Shown: positions 8,386 to 17,134 of the stretch, piece after piece
Layout of the letters: every line of letters begins with the position of its first letter
How positions within the stretch are numbered: position 1 is the stretch's first letter
Source of the DNA: Sphingorhabdus sp. EL138
Lineage (GTDB): Bacteria > Pseudomonadota > Alphaproteobacteria > Sphingomonadales > Sphingomonadaceae
Length of the DNA: 64,000 bases
Assembly (NCBI RefSeq): GCF_945890115.1
Contig: NZ_CAMDCK010000001.1
Coordinates: forward strand, 1-64,000
Direction: 5' to 3'
Translations under genes and position numbers: made by a program
Notes under the pieces: generated by a model
Seen by the model: the letters and a program-made list of their open reading frames with translations, nothing else
The model's database searches: none
Told to the model about the DNA's origin: nothing

Positions 8386-9306
8386 CTAATATTGCAGCTT
8401 AAGCCCCGGCCGCGCCCATCGGGTTTTGACGAGACGCCCGCTGCCCGACAGACAGATATAGGCGTCCAACATATCATCGCCGCCAAAGGCAATGTTGGTT
8501 GTAAAAATATCATCGGTCCCAACAAATTCGACCAGATCGCCGGTCGGTGAAATAACGCTGATCCCGCATTCGCCGATGGTCGCGACGCAGATATTGCCAT
8601 TGGCCTCCATGCCAAGGCTGTCAAAGAATTTATATCCCGCCGGGCGGTAAACCGGAATGCCCGGGCCGCCGGGACCAGCATCGCCAGCGACCTTGCCGGG
8701 CGCGGTGATGTTGAACTTCATCAAGCGGCAGGTATAGGTTTCGGCAGCGTATAGCGTGCTGCCATCGGGGGACAAGCCAACGCCATTAGGGTTGTTTGAC
8801 GGGAAGATGACTTCCTCCAAATGGCTGCCATCGGCCTTCGCATAGAAAATGCCGACGACATCATGACTGCGTTTTGCATAATCGATCTTGCCGTGATCGG
8901 TGAACCAGAACCCGCCATGTGCGTCGAACACGATGTCGTTCGGCCCACGCAGGCTGCACCCGAAGTCGCCCGATTTAAAGAGTATCTCAACATCGCCAGT
9001 TTCAATATCGATGCGTTCAATCCGGCCGCCCGAATAATCCTTTGCGATGCCGTGCGGGGCGAGAAAGCCATTGGCCTCCATATATTCGAACCCGCCATTG
9101 TTGCAGCAATAGAGCTTGCCATCTGGCCCCATCGCCAGGCCGTTCGGTCCACCGCCTGGCTTGGCAATAACGGATTTGCTGCCATCGGGGTGCACGCGCG
9201 TGATTTGTCCTTTCGCAATCTCCACCAATATGACGCTGCCGTCAGGCATGATCACGGGTCCTTCGGGAAAACGAAGTCCATCGGCGACCAATTCAAATTC
9301 AACCAT
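8386..9306 (-). CDS. SMP-30/gluconolactonase/LRE family protein
   Basis: 306 residues of a six-bladed beta-propeller. GLRFPEGPVIMPDGSV carries the first metal ligand Glu, GPNGLAMGPDG and SLRGPNDIVFDAHGGFWFTD the central Asn/Asp ligands, and NNPNGVGLSPDGSTLY another. Family members are metal-dependent lactonases of sugars or other lactones. ATG at 9306 is preceded by AAAAGGAGAGAGAAAAT, a strong ribosome-binding site, and fits homology better than the start 12 codons upstream. Gene order is GNAT, SMP-30, VIT. Confidence 0.9.
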   Translation of the reverse strand: MVEFELVADGLRFPEGPVIMPDGSVILVEIAKGQITRVHPDGSKSVIAKPGGGPNGLAMGPDGKLYCCNNGGFEYMEANGFLAPHGIAKDYSGGRIERIDIETGDVEILFKSGDFGCSLRGPNDIVFDAHGGFWFTDHGKIDYAKRSHDVVGIFYAKADGSHLEEVIFPSNNPNGVGLSPDGSTLYAAETYTCRLMKFNITAPGKVAGDAGPGGPGIPVYRPAGYKFFDSLGMEANGNICVATIGECGISVISPTGDLVEFVGTDDIFTTNIAFGGDDMLDAYICLSGSGRLVKTRWARPGLKLQY

Positions 9307-9357
9307 ATTTTCTCTCTCCTTTTTGGTGCGACTCACGCGCACGCATCCTCTAATCGA

Positions 9358-9915
9358 TTAGGCGGGCTCTCGCGCTGGCGCTGATCGGTCTCCCTCACCA
9401 AGTTCGGCTTGCATATAGACTGTGTCAAGCCAGCGACCGAATTTACGCCCGACGTTGCGCATACGTCCGGCATGGGTGAACCCCATCTTATGATGCAAAG
9501 CAACCGAGGCGGGTTCGCCGCCACCAATAACGGCAATCATCTGCCGAAAGCCGCAATCGCTTGCTTGTTCCATTAAAACGCGCATCAATTGCACGCCCAC
9601 GCCCTGCCCTAGAAAAGCGGGATCGACATAGATCGAATCTTCGCAGGTAAAACTATAAGCAAGCCGGTCGCGAAACGCGGTCACATAGGCATAGCCCATG
9701 ATCGTTTCGGCGCGCTCCGCCACGATGAACGGCCATCCCTTGGACAATATGTCGCGGATTTTCTCTCCGATTTGAACCGGTGTGCGGGGAATCGCGTCAA
9801 AGCTGGCGGTGCCATGCTGCACATGGTGCGCATAAATTCGGGCAACGGCTTCCGCATCTAAAGCGCGCGCAGGCCGCACCGCCAAATCCGTCAAAGCCAG
9901 TCTTCCATCATTCAT
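9358..9915 (-). CDS. GNAT family N-acetyltransferase (phosphinothricin acetyltransferase-like)
   Basis: 185 residues. It resembles the PAT/bar and MddA group: VRPARALDAEAVARIYAHHV at the start, GTASFD..P, the strand MGYAYVTAFRDRLAYSFTCE, acetyl-CoA loop FLGQGVGVQLM, and C-terminal ASVALHHKMGFTHAGRM. Relatives acetylate methionine sulfoximine, phosphinothricin or related amino acids. ATG at 9915 is chosen from the position of the domain, without a clear ribosome-binding site. It is divergent from the universal stress protein gene, sharing a 142-nt intergenic region that contains an FNR-type box. Confidence 0.88.
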   Translation of the reverse strand: MNDGRLALTDLAVRPARALDAEAVARIYAHHVQHGTASFDAIPRTPVQIGEKIRDILSKGWPFIVAERAETIMGYAYVTAFRDRLAYSFTCEDSIYVDPAFLGQGVGVQLMRVLMEQASDCGFRQMIAVIGGGEPASVALHHKMGFTHAGRMRNVGRKFGRWLDTVYMQAELGEGDRSAPAREPA

Positions 9916-9964
9916 GAGGCATGGCTGACATAATATCCCATGCTTTGAAAGTTTTTTGCGGTGT

Positions 9965-9978
9965 TTGATGTCCATCAA
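9965..9978 (+). promoter_or_regulatory. FNR/FixK/Anr-type binding site
   Basis: TTGAT-GTCC-ATCAA is a perfect match to the FNR family palindrome TTGAT-N4-ATCAA. It lies 79 nt upstream of the start codon of the universal stress protein gene and about 50 nt from the divergent GNAT start. FNR, Anr or FixK regulators would switch the downstream gene in response to low oxygen. No such regulator gene lies in the window. Confidence 0.75.
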
Positions 9979-10057
9979 TGACTTTGCAGCGTTTAGGTCC
10001 AGAATGACGTGTGTGGGACCGGCACATCGCTACCGTCCATTAGCTAAGGAAATGACG

Positions 10058-10861
10058 ATGAAATCTATCATGGTACATGCAGGCACAGATGCCGCATTTG
10101 AAAGCCGGTTGCAGGCGGGACTTGACCTTGCACGTCGCTTCGACGGGCATATGTCGCTCGTTTTGCCAAGGCCAACGCAGGATTATGTCGCGTTTGACAT
10201 GTTCGGCGGCGCGCATTTCGTCGCTGAGGCGTTTGAAGCTGCGGAACAGGAACGCGAAAAGCTGTGCACGCGGATCGATGCGCGGTTGAAGGCAGAAGAT
10301 GTGCCTTGGGACTGGCAAATATTTGATGGCACGACGTCAGACGCGCTGATCAACGCTGGCCGATTGGCGGATGTCCTCGTCATGTCATTGGATGCGCCGG
10401 GCGCGGCGGGCACTGCCCGCGCTTGGATTAGCGATGTGGTGACGGCATCGCGCACCCCGGTTCTGGCAGTCCCTGCGAAAGCCGCGCCTCTTTCCTTCGA
10501 CCGTATCATGGTCGCTTATGATGGCGGTTTTGAAGCCGCCAACGCATTGCGTGCTGCATTGCCATTGCTTCAAGCTGCATCGGTTGTGCGCATATCAGAA
10601 ATCGAAATGGTGCCGGAGCAACTCCCAATCACCGAGGCGGCGACATATTTGTCGCGCCACGGCATCAAGGCCGAAATAGCTGTTGCCGCCAAAAGCAATC
10701 AGAGCGTCGAGGAAAGGCTTTTGGCAGAGGCAAATGCATGGGCACCCGACTTGCTCGTTATGGGAGCCTATAGTCACGGACGGTGGCGTGAAACCGTGTT
10801 TGGCGGCGTAACGCGATTCATGCTTGGCGCGCTCGGCATCCCGGTACTGCTCGCCCATTAG
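10058..10861 (+). CDS. universal stress protein, tandem UspA domains
   Basis: 267 residues made of two UspA-like halves. The first (about 1-140) begins MKSIMVHAGTD and has lost the ATP-binding glycines. The second (about 150-267) begins FDRIMVAYDGG and ends with the nucleotide-binding GAYSHGRWRETVFGGVTR motif (G-x2-G-x9-G-S/T type). The start ATG at 10058 is chosen because AAGGA lies 7 nt upstream; ATG at 10052 would be too close. A perfect FNR-type box precedes it, suggesting induction at low oxygen. It is a stand-alone gene. Confidence 0.9.
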   Translation: MKSIMVHAGTDAAFESRLQAGLDLARRFDGHMSLVLPRPTQDYVAFDMFGGAHFVAEAFEAAEQEREKLCTRIDARLKAEDVPWDWQIFDGTTSDALINAGRLADVLVMSLDAPGAAGTARAWISDVVTASRTPVLAVPAKAAPLSFDRIMVAYDGGFEAANALRAALPLLQAASVVRISEIEMVPEQLPITEAATYLSRHGIKAEIAVAAKSNQSVEERLLAEANAWAPDLLVMGAYSHGRWRETVFGGVTRFMLGALGIPVLLAH

Positions 10862-10872
10862 GCGGCGGCCAA

Positions 10873-10952
10873 GGGTCGGGACCATTTAAATTCACCTTCG
10901 CGGCGTCAAAATAGCTTCAAACCGCGAGGGTGGATTTAAGTGATCCTGACCC
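10873..10952. repeat. MITE-like imperfect palindrome, 31-nt inverted arms
   Basis: The left arm 10873-10903 and right arm 10922-10952 pair over 31 nt with 5 differences, all transitions that G-U pairing would tolerate in RNA. The arms are separated by 18 nt. It lies between the universal stress protein gene and the AdiC-like gene and has no T run. It could be a small non-autonomous mobile element or a long RNA hairpin. No second copy was recognised in this window. Confidence 0.75.
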
Positions 10953-11014
10953 CAAACAAAGCTTGGCTTTTGCCTCCGTTCCGTGCCAGCGTGCACGAAA
11001 TAAGGGGAACTTAA

Positions 11015-12337
11015 GTGAGGCAAGACACAGCCGCAACAACACGGCCCATGGGGTTCTGGATGGCGCTCGCATTGGTCATGGGCAGCATGATCGGTTCGGG
11101 CGTATTCTTGCTTCCGGCAAGCCTTGCACCCTTGGGATGGAATTCAGTCATTGGCTGGGCGATTACCGTTTCGGGCGCATTATGCGTCGCATCCGTCTTT
11201 GGCGCGCTGAGCAAAGCATTGCCCAAGGCTGGCGGGCCTTATGCTTATACAAAAGCCGCTTTCGGCGATGGTGCCGGCTTTGCGATTGCATGGGCTTATT
11301 GGATTTCGATGTGGGTCGGTAATGCCGCCATAGCAACAGCGGCGGTCAGCTATCTTAGCCAGTTGTTTCCCGTCGTCGGCACCCACGGCGTGTCCGCCGC
11401 CGTTACCATATCCATCGTATGGGCTTTCACGCTGATCAACATTCGCGGGACCAAATTGGCGGGACAAGTTCAGGTCATCTGGACAATTGCCAAGTTGCTC
11501 CCGCTCATCGCGGTTATTGGGCTTGCGGCTTATGTGTTAGCGATTCAAGGCACCGGTGTTGTCCGCAGCTTCGACATGACAGACATTTCGACGGCAAGCA
11601 TTTCGACGGCCACCATTTTGACCCTTTGGGCAATGCTTGGCCTTGAATTGGCCACCGTACCCGCAGACAAGGTGCAAGACCCTGAACGCACCATCAACCG
11701 TGCGACCTTATTTGGAACCGCTGGTGCCGGCGGCATATATATTTTGGTCTGCTCAGCCGTCGTCCTGATGTTGCCTGTGGCAATCACCAGCGCCTCTGCG
11801 GCGCCATTTGCCGATTTTGTGCGCGTCTATGCGGGCACCAACGCTGGCACCGCTATCGCTGCCATTGGCGCAATCAGCGCGCTGGGTGCATTGAACGGAT
11901 GGATCATGTGTCAGGCAGAATTACCCGCCGCTTTAGCGCGCGACGGCTTGTTTCCAGCGTTCATGGGCAAGGCGACCGCCAATGGCACGCCGCGCAACGC
12001 GCATCTATTCTCCACCAGCCTAGTGACGCTCGTCATCCTGATGAACAGCAGCCGGACGATGGCATCAATGTTTGAATTTCTCATATTACTAACCACGGCG
12101 ATCTCGCTGGTCATATATTTCGGTTGCGCAGCGGCCGCGTTCCGACTCATCCAAACGGGCATATTGAAGGTAGGCGCAGGGTTTAAAGTCATCCTATTGC
12201 TGGCCGCCATATATTCCTGCTGGACGATATATGGTGCAGGCACAGAAGCATTGCTCTGGGGCATTGCCTTATTGCTCGCGGGTTTTCCGGTTTTCTGGCT
12301 ATTGCGGCTTGCAAGGGGTTCCAAAGCCGCCACCTGA
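11015..12337 (+). CDS. APC family amino acid transporter, AdiC (arginine/agmatine antiporter)-like
   Basis: 440 residues with about 12 transmembrane segments. The substrate-binding TM1 loop GSMIGSGVFLLPASLAPLG, then KAGGPYAYTKAAFG and YWISMWVGNAAIATAAVSYL, follow the organisation of AdiC closely. Later TM6 TLWAMLGLELATVPADKV fits the same group. It should exchange a cationic or other amino acid for its decarboxylated product across the inner membrane; no decarboxylase is nearby. The start is GTG at 11015, supported by AAGGGGAACTTAA. It is followed by an aldehyde dehydrogenase gene 39 nt downstream, which might oxidise an amine-derived semialdehyde (inference). Confidence 0.88.
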   Translation: MRQDTAATTRPMGFWMALALVMGSMIGSGVFLLPASLAPLGWNSVIGWAITVSGALCVASVFGALSKALPKAGGPYAYTKAAFGDGAGFAIAWAYWISMWVGNAAIATAAVSYLSQLFPVVGTHGVSAAVTISIVWAFTLINIRGTKLAGQVQVIWTIAKLLPLIAVIGLAAYVLAIQGTGVVRSFDMTDISTASISTATILTLWAMLGLELATVPADKVQDPERTINRATLFGTAGAGGIYILVCSAVVLMLPVAITSASAAPFADFVRVYAGTNAGTAIAAIGAISALGALNGWIMCQAELPAALARDGLFPAFMGKATANGTPRNAHLFSTSLVTLVILMNSSRTMASMFEFLILLTTAISLVIYFGCAAAAFRLIQTGILKVGAGFKVILLLAAIYSCWTIYGAGTEALLWGIALLLAGFPVFWLLRLARGSKAAT

Positions 12338-12376
12338 CGCCTACATCCAAAGCACAATGATTTTGCAGGAAAACCG

Positions 12377-13804
12377 ATGAGCTATTCCAATAATTTGGGC
12401 CTATATGTTGACGGCAGCTGGCGCACGGGCGAAGGCCGCGACACGCATTTGGTCATCAATCCAGCCACGGGCGAGACGTTAGCCGAATTACCGTTGGCGA
12501 CGGCTGCTGACCTTGATGAGGCACTGGCCGCAACAGCAAAGGGCTTTGCCCATTGGCGCAGCGTCGACGTTAATGCCCGTTCCGCCATATTGCATAAGGT
12601 CGCTGACCATATTCGCGAACGTGCAGAGCCAATCGCGGTCATGCTTACCACTGAACAGGGCAAGCCGCTAGCCGAAGCGCGCGCGGAGGTGCTGTCCTGT
12701 GCCGCGCAATTCGACTATTTCGCAGAAGAAGCCAAACGCAGCTATGGGCGCGTGCTGGTGCGGCCAACGGGGCAGCGGGCGTTGGTCTTGAAACAACCCG
12801 TCGGGCCAGTGGCAGCCTTTTCGCCGTGGAACTTCCCAGTCAACCTGATGTGCAAGAAAATGGCGGCTGCGTTAGCAGCAGGATGCTCCATCATCGCCAA
12901 ACCGCCGGAAGAAACACCCGCCAGCACCAGCGCAATCATGCAATGCGTCATTGACGGGGGCGTGCCGGGTAATGTCGCGCAATTGGTCTATGGCGTACCC
13001 GACATGGTCAGCCGCCATTTGATAGCGTCGCCCATCATCCGCAAGGTCAGCTTCACTGGCTCGGTCCCCGTTGGTAAACATCTGCTCAAGCTTGCCGCTG
13101 ATGGCGTGAAACGGACCACCATGGAACTGGGCGGTCATGCACCCGTGCTGATTTTCGACGATTGCGACCTTGAAAAAGCCATCACCTTATCCGCCGCCAC
13201 CAAGTTCCGCAACGCGGGCCAAGTGTGCATTTCGCCAACACGTTTCTATGTGCAAGAGGGCGTTTATGAACGCTTCGTGGCTGGCTTTGCCGCGCATACG
13301 ATGAAGGTTCAGGTCGGCAATGGCCTCGACGCAGGCACCGACATGGGCCCTTTGGCCAACGGACGGCGACCGTCGGCAATCGCGGCCTTAGTCGAGGATG
13401 CTACATCAAAGGGTGCAAAGCTACTGACCGGCGGATCGCGCGGCGATCATGGCTTTTTCTTTACGCCAACGGTGCTGTCCGATGTGCCGATGTCGGCCAA
13501 AGTGATGGATGATGAACCCTTTGGTCCCGTTGCATTGATGCGGCCATTCAAGACCTTTGACGAAGCTATTGAACAGGCCAATCGCCTGCCCTTCGGCCTT
13601 GCCGCTTATGCTTTCACCGAAAATGCACGTCAGGCTAACCTCGTCGCCGACGCGCTGGATACAGGGATGGTTGGCCTCAACAGCTTTGTGATCTCGATGC
13701 CTGATGCGCCCTTTGGCGGCGTGAAAGAATCCGGCTTTGGCAGTGAGGGCGGTCCCGAGGGGCTTGATAGCTATTATGTGACCAAGGCAGTCCACCAATA
13801 TTGA
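12377..13804 (+). CDS. NAD(P)-dependent succinate-semialdehyde dehydrogenase family
   Basis: 475 residues, full-length aldehyde dehydrogenase. The cofactor strand PWNFPVNLMCKKMAAALAAG is followed by TGSVPVGK, the general-base Glu in TMELGGHAPVL, the nucleophile Cys in NAGQVCISPTRF, and EPFGPVALMRPF. Overall it is closest to the GabD/SSADH group, with a KPPEETP loop in place of the more usual KPSE-TP. It probably oxidises a semialdehyde to the acid. ATG at 12377 follows CAGGAAAACCG. The last codons overlap the TTG start of the downstream DUF454 gene, so they form one operon. Confidence 0.87.
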   Translation: MSYSNNLGLYVDGSWRTGEGRDTHLVINPATGETLAELPLATAADLDEALAATAKGFAHWRSVDVNARSAILHKVADHIRERAEPIAVMLTTEQGKPLAEARAEVLSCAAQFDYFAEEAKRSYGRVLVRPTGQRALVLKQPVGPVAAFSPWNFPVNLMCKKMAAALAAGCSIIAKPPEETPASTSAIMQCVIDGGVPGNVAQLVYGVPDMVSRHLIASPIIRKVSFTGSVPVGKHLLKLAADGVKRTTMELGGHAPVLIFDDCDLEKAITLSAATKFRNAGQVCISPTRFYVQEGVYERFVAGFAAHTMKVQVGNGLDAGTDMGPLANGRRPSAIAALVEDATSKGAKLLTGGSRGDHGFFFTPTVLSDVPMSAKVMDDEPFGPVALMRPFKTFDEAIEQANRLPFGLAAYAFTENARQANLVADALDTGMVGLNSFVISMPDAPFGGVKESGFGSEGGPEGLDSYYVTKAVHQY

Positions 13805-14157
13805 TAAAGCGACCGCTGTATCTATGCGCCGGCTTGCTGGCCGTGGCCCTTGGCGCGGTCGGCATTGCCCTGCCTTTGCTGCCGACGGTGCCGTTCATGA
13901 TCTTGGCCGCATTCTGCTTTGCGCGGAGTAGCCCGGCACTTGAGGCGCGGCTGTTGAACCACCCGAGATTTGGACCTCATCTTATGGCGTGGCGGGAAAA
14001 GGGCGCCATTAGTAGGCGCGGAAAATGGTCGGCGACCATCGCATTTGGTGTCAGTATCGCCATCGGCTTTGCCGCTTTGGCGTTGCCATGGTCGCTTGTG
14101 CCCGTTGGAGCAGCCGTGCTTTGCCTTGGTTGGATTTGGCCTAAGCCGGAGGCTTAG
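13801..14157 (+). CDS. DUF454 (YbaN) family inner membrane protein
   Basis: 118 residues. There are two hydrophobic blocks: residues 5-40, containing the signature GIALPLLPTVPFMILAAFCF, and 78-113. Between them is the cytoplasmic FARSSPALEARLLNHPRFGP segment, which defines the YbaN/DUF454 family. Function is unknown; YbaN in E. coli is a small inner membrane protein. The start is TTG at 13801, overlapping the TGA of the preceding dehydrogenase gene by 4 nt, so translation is likely coupled. Confidence 0.87.
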   Translation: MIKRPLYLCAGLLAVALGAVGIALPLLPTVPFMILAAFCFARSSPALEARLLNHPRFGPHLMAWREKGAISRRGKWSATIAFGVSIAIGFAALALPWSLVPVGAAVLCLGWIWPKPEA

Positions 14158-14171
14158 GGTCCTGACCCTAA
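14154..14171. terminator. palindrome spanning two convergent stop codons
   Basis: TTAGGGTC-CT-GACCCTAA is a perfect inverted repeat that includes the TAG stop of the DUF454 gene and, on the other strand, the TAG stop of crtZ. It can form an 8-bp hairpin in either transcript and may slow or end convergent transcription. It has no U tract, so it is not a classical terminator. Confidence 0.5.
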
Positions 14172-14683
14172 ATGGCGGCGTCGCGGACAATCGCCGTCCC
14201 GGCCGCGCGCTGTTTTTTCAGATCAGCCTTCAACTTGGCTGGGTCGCGCGCCAAGACGAAGCCAAAGCTCACCCCGCCTTCCTTGCCAATAGTGGCATGG
14301 TGCAGCTTGTGCGCCTGTACCAAACGTTTCGCATAGCCACTGCGCGGGACATATTTGAAATAGCGTTGATGCACGAGGCCATCGTGGATGACCGTGTAAA
14401 TGATGCCGTAAAACAGGACTCCAAGGCCGATCCATGTCGCGGGTTCCCACGCGTCGTTGCCAAGCACTAAAGGGCTGCCAATCGCGAATAGCGAAATGCT
14501 GGTCGCTGCGCCCACGATGCCATAAAGATCGTTCTTTTCCAGTGCATTATCATGCGGTTCATGATGGTCGCGGTGCCAGCCCCAACCCCAACCATGCATG
14601 ATATATTTATGGCTAGACCAGGCCACCCATTCCATGACAAAGACCGTTGCAAGCACGATAAAAATGATGCTGAAAATGCTCAT
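14168..14683 (-). CDS. crtZ: beta-carotene hydroxylase (CrtZ-type, fatty acid hydroxylase superfamily)
   Basis: 171 residues, with hydrophobic helices near residues 3-20, 53-70 and 78-95. It has all four histidine clusters of CrtZ: HKYIMH, HRDHH, HDGLVH and HKLHH, which hold the diiron centre. It hydroxylates the 3 and 3' positions of beta-ionone rings, giving zeaxanthin and related yellow pigments usual in sphingomonads. ATG at 14683 has TTAGGG about 9 nt upstream; the frame upstream is not homologous. No other carotenoid genes are nearby, so the gene is detached from a crt cluster. Confidence 0.9.
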   Translation of the reverse strand: MSIFSIIFIVLATVFVMEWVAWSSHKYIMHGWGWGWHRDHHEPHDNALEKNDLYGIVGAATSISLFAIGSPLVLGNDAWEPATWIGLGVLFYGIIYTVIHDGLVHQRYFKYVPRSGYAKRLVQAHKLHHATIGKEGGVSFGFVLARDPAKLKADLKKQRAAGTAIVRDAAI

Positions 14684-14777
14684 AATAACCCTAATAGACG
14701 CAATGTTTTCAATTTTGAAGTGCAACCAGCGTTGCCTCACTTGATTTAGCTGCAATCGCTTCTATGGCATTTTTATT

Positions 14778-16208
14778 ATGTCAGCACCGCAAACATTGTA
14801 CGAAAAAATCTGGAACGCTCATGTCGTGGAGCAACGCGACGATGGAACGTGCCTGATCTTTATCGACCGTCATCTTGTCCACGAAGTTACCAGCCCGCAA
14901 GCCTTTGAAGGCCTTCGCGTCGCCGGACGCCAGGTGCGGCGGCCAGACCTGACTTTGGCCGTGCCGGATCATAATCTTCCAACTACGGCGCGTTTAGACG
15001 CCAACGGCAACAATATCCCGATTGCTGACCCCGAAAGCGCGCAGCAATTGGAAGCACTGGAACGTAACGCGCCGGAGTTCGGTATCTCGTATATTGACGC
15101 CACCGACGTGAAGCAGGGCATAGTCCACGTCGTCGGTCCGGAACAAGGTTTTTCCTTGCCCGGAACGACAATTGTCTGCGGGGATAGCCATACCGCCTGT
15201 CATGGCGGACTGGGCGCATTGGCCTTTGGCATTGGCACGTCAGAGGTCGAACATGTTTTGGCGACACAAACACTTCAACTTAGCCGGTCCAAGTCGATGG
15301 AAGTCCGCGTTGAGGGCGAACTTGGCCCTGGCGTTTCGGCCAAAGACGTTGTGCTGCATATCACCGGCGTGCTGGGCGCGTCTGGTGGGACGGGCCATGT
15401 CATCGAATATACAGGCGCCGTCATTCGCGCACTCAGCATTGAGGGCCGCTTGACCATTTCCAACATGGCAATCGAACATGGCGCGCGCGCTGGCTTGGTC
15501 GCGCCTGACGATGTGACTTATGCCTATCTGAAGGGTCGCCCGATGGCCCCCAAGGGCGGCGATTGGGACGCAGCTGTCGCTTATTGGCGTTCACTCGCAA
15601 CCGATATAGACGCAGTCTATGACAAGGTCGTCACCATCAGCGCCGCCGACATCGCGCCAAGCGTCACTTGGGGCACGAGCCCAGAGGATGTGTTGCCGAT
15701 TACAGGCGTCGTTCCCGATCCGTCGACCTTTGCCGATCCATCGAAGCAAGCCGCGGCCCAAAAATCACTGGACTATATGGGACTTACCCCCGGCATGCCG
15801 ATGACCGACATATCGGTGGAAAATATCTTCATCGGTAGTTGCACCAATAGCCGGATTGAAGATCTGCGCGCTGCTGCAGCCGTGCTGAAAGGCCGCAAAA
15901 AGGCGGATAATGTCAAATGGGCAATTGTCGTTCCCGGCAGCGGCCTAGTGAAGCAGCAGGCTGAGGCGGAAGGTCTTGACCGCATATTCATCGATGCCGG
16001 TCTTGAATGGCGCGAACCGGGTTGTTCAGCCTGCTTGGGGATGAATCCCGACAAGGTACCTGCCGGAGAGCGTTGCGCATCCACCAGCAACCGCAATTTT
16101 GTGGGACGGCAAGGCCCCGGCGCCCGCACGCATTTGGTCAGCCCGGCTATGGCCGCAGCTGCAGCCATCACTGGAAGGCTTACCGATGTGCGCGCATTTA
16201 TGGACTAA
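14778..16208 (+). CDS. leuC: 3-isopropylmalate dehydratase large subunit
   Basis: 476 residues, full length. The 4Fe-4S cluster Cys ligands are in [13 protein letters not shown] and the pair in [11 protein letters not shown]. The aconitase-family signature [20 protein letters not shown] is intact. With LeuD it isomerises 2-isopropylmalate to 3-isopropylmalate in leucine synthesis. The ATG lacks a strong ribosome-binding site. A small membrane-protein gene and then leuD follow on the same strand. Confidence 0.97.
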   Translation: MSAPQTLYEKIWNAHVVEQRDDGTCLIFIDRHLVHEVTSPQAFEGLRVAGRQVRRPDLTLAVPDHNLPTTARLDANGNNIPIADPESAQQLEALERNAPEFGISYIDATDVKQGIVHVVGPEQGFSLPGTTIVCGDSHTACHGGLGALAFGIGTSEVEHVLATQTLQLSRSKSMEVRVEGELGPGVSAKDVVLHITGVLGASGGTGHVIEYTGAVIRALSIEGRLTISNMAIEHGARAGLVAPDDVTYAYLKGRPMAPKGGDWDAAVAYWRSLATDIDAVYDKVVTISAADIAPSVTWGTSPEDVLPITGVVPDPSTFADPSKQAAAQKSLDYMGLTPGMPMTDISVENIFIGSCTNSRIEDLRAAAAVLKGRKKADNVKWAIVVPGSGLVKQQAEAEGLDRIFIDAGLEWREPGCSACLGMNPDKVPAGERCASTSNRNFVGRQGPGARTHLVSPAMAAAAAITGRLTDVRAFMD

Positions 16209-16320
16209 CATATAATAGCACGATTTGCCGTTGCGCGTTCAACCTTGCGCAAAGATAAGCTATTCTCTTTACTAGTCACAGAAGCCAAAGCTAAGGTTTA
16301 GTCCATCAAGGAAGAGACAT

Positions 16321-16527
16321 ATGACCGATAAAAAATCCGATGGCGACGCCAAATGGTCGACCACAGCAAAAGTTGGTGCAGCCGTAGGGTCAGCTGCGTT
16401 GGTGGCTGCATTATTATATGCCGGACGGCGCAGCCTGACCCAGAAAAAGGGCAAGCTTGAACCTATATCCCCGGAGCCCGAAGTCGAGCCAATCCGTCAA
16501 AATCAACCCAAAACGGGAACGGACTAA
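16321..16527 (+). CDS. small membrane protein of unknown function between leuC and leuD
   Basis: 68 residues. A charged N-terminus (DKKSDGDAK) precedes one transmembrane helix at about residues 17-34 ([20 protein letters not shown]). A Pro/Glu-rich tail follows. ATG is preceded by AAGGAAGAGACAT, a good ribosome-binding site, and the stop lies 4 nt before leuD, so it is very likely expressed with the leucine genes. No known domain was recognised. The sequence gives no reason to think it has isomerase activity, although such small ORFs are sometimes annotated that way by position. Confidence 0.7.
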   Translation: MTDKKSDGDAKWSTTAKVGAAVGSAALVAALLYAGRRSLTQKKGKLEPISPEPEVEPIRQNQPKTGTD

Positions 16528-16531
16528 ACCT

Positions 16532-17125
16532 ATGCAGCCTATCAGCAGCGTTAAGGGCAAGGCCTATCCGCTTGGGCTGAAAAATGTCGACACCGACATT
16601 ATCATTCCGGCCGCGTGGCTCAAAACCATAAGCCGGTCCGGGCTTGGCAAAGGCGCGTTTCAAACACTGCGCGGCGTGGCGGGCAATGTATTTGATGATC
16701 CGGCATATGCAGGCGCGCCAATATTAATCGCTGGCGACAATTTTGGGTGCGGGTCAAGCCGCGAACATGCCGCTTGGGCTATGGCCGATTTGGGTATTTC
16801 GGCTGTTATAGCGCCAAGTTTCTCCGACATATTTTCCGGCAACGCCTTCAAAAATGGTCTATTAGCTATCGTCCTGCCGCAAGAAGCCATAGACCGCCTG
16901 ATGGACGTGGCGAAGACCGATGAGATCCATATCGATCTGGAAACGCAGACAGTCACCACGCCGTTTCAGGACCGCTTTGCATTTGAAATCGACCCCTTTC
17001 GCAAACATTGCCTGATCAACGGCGTCGATGAAATCGGCCTCACGCTCAAAAGCAGCGACGCCATTTCGGCCTATGAAAACAAGATTTCGGCAAGCCAGTC
17101 CTGGCTGTCGCCCAACCAAGCCTAG
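16532..17125 (+). CDS. leuD: 3-isopropylmalate dehydratase small subunit
   Basis: 197 residues. [15 protein letters not shown] at the N-terminus and the swivelling-domain loop [17 protein letters not shown] are the LeuD hallmarks, followed by [19 protein letters not shown]. It forms the heterodimer with LeuC. ATG at 16532 is 4 nt after the small membrane-protein gene; the frame extends further upstream only because it overlaps that gene. A quinone oxidoreductase gene follows 9 nt downstream. Confidence 0.96.
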   Translation: MQPISSVKGKAYPLGLKNVDTDIIIPAAWLKTISRSGLGKGAFQTLRGVAGNVFDDPAYAGAPILIAGDNFGCGSSREHAAWAMADLGISAVIAPSFSDIFSGNAFKNGLLAIVLPQEAIDRLMDVAKTDEIHIDLETQTVTTPFQDRFAFEIDPFRKHCLINGVDEIGLTLKSSDAISAYENKISASQSWLSPNQA

Positions 17126-17134
17126 GAGAGAGAC

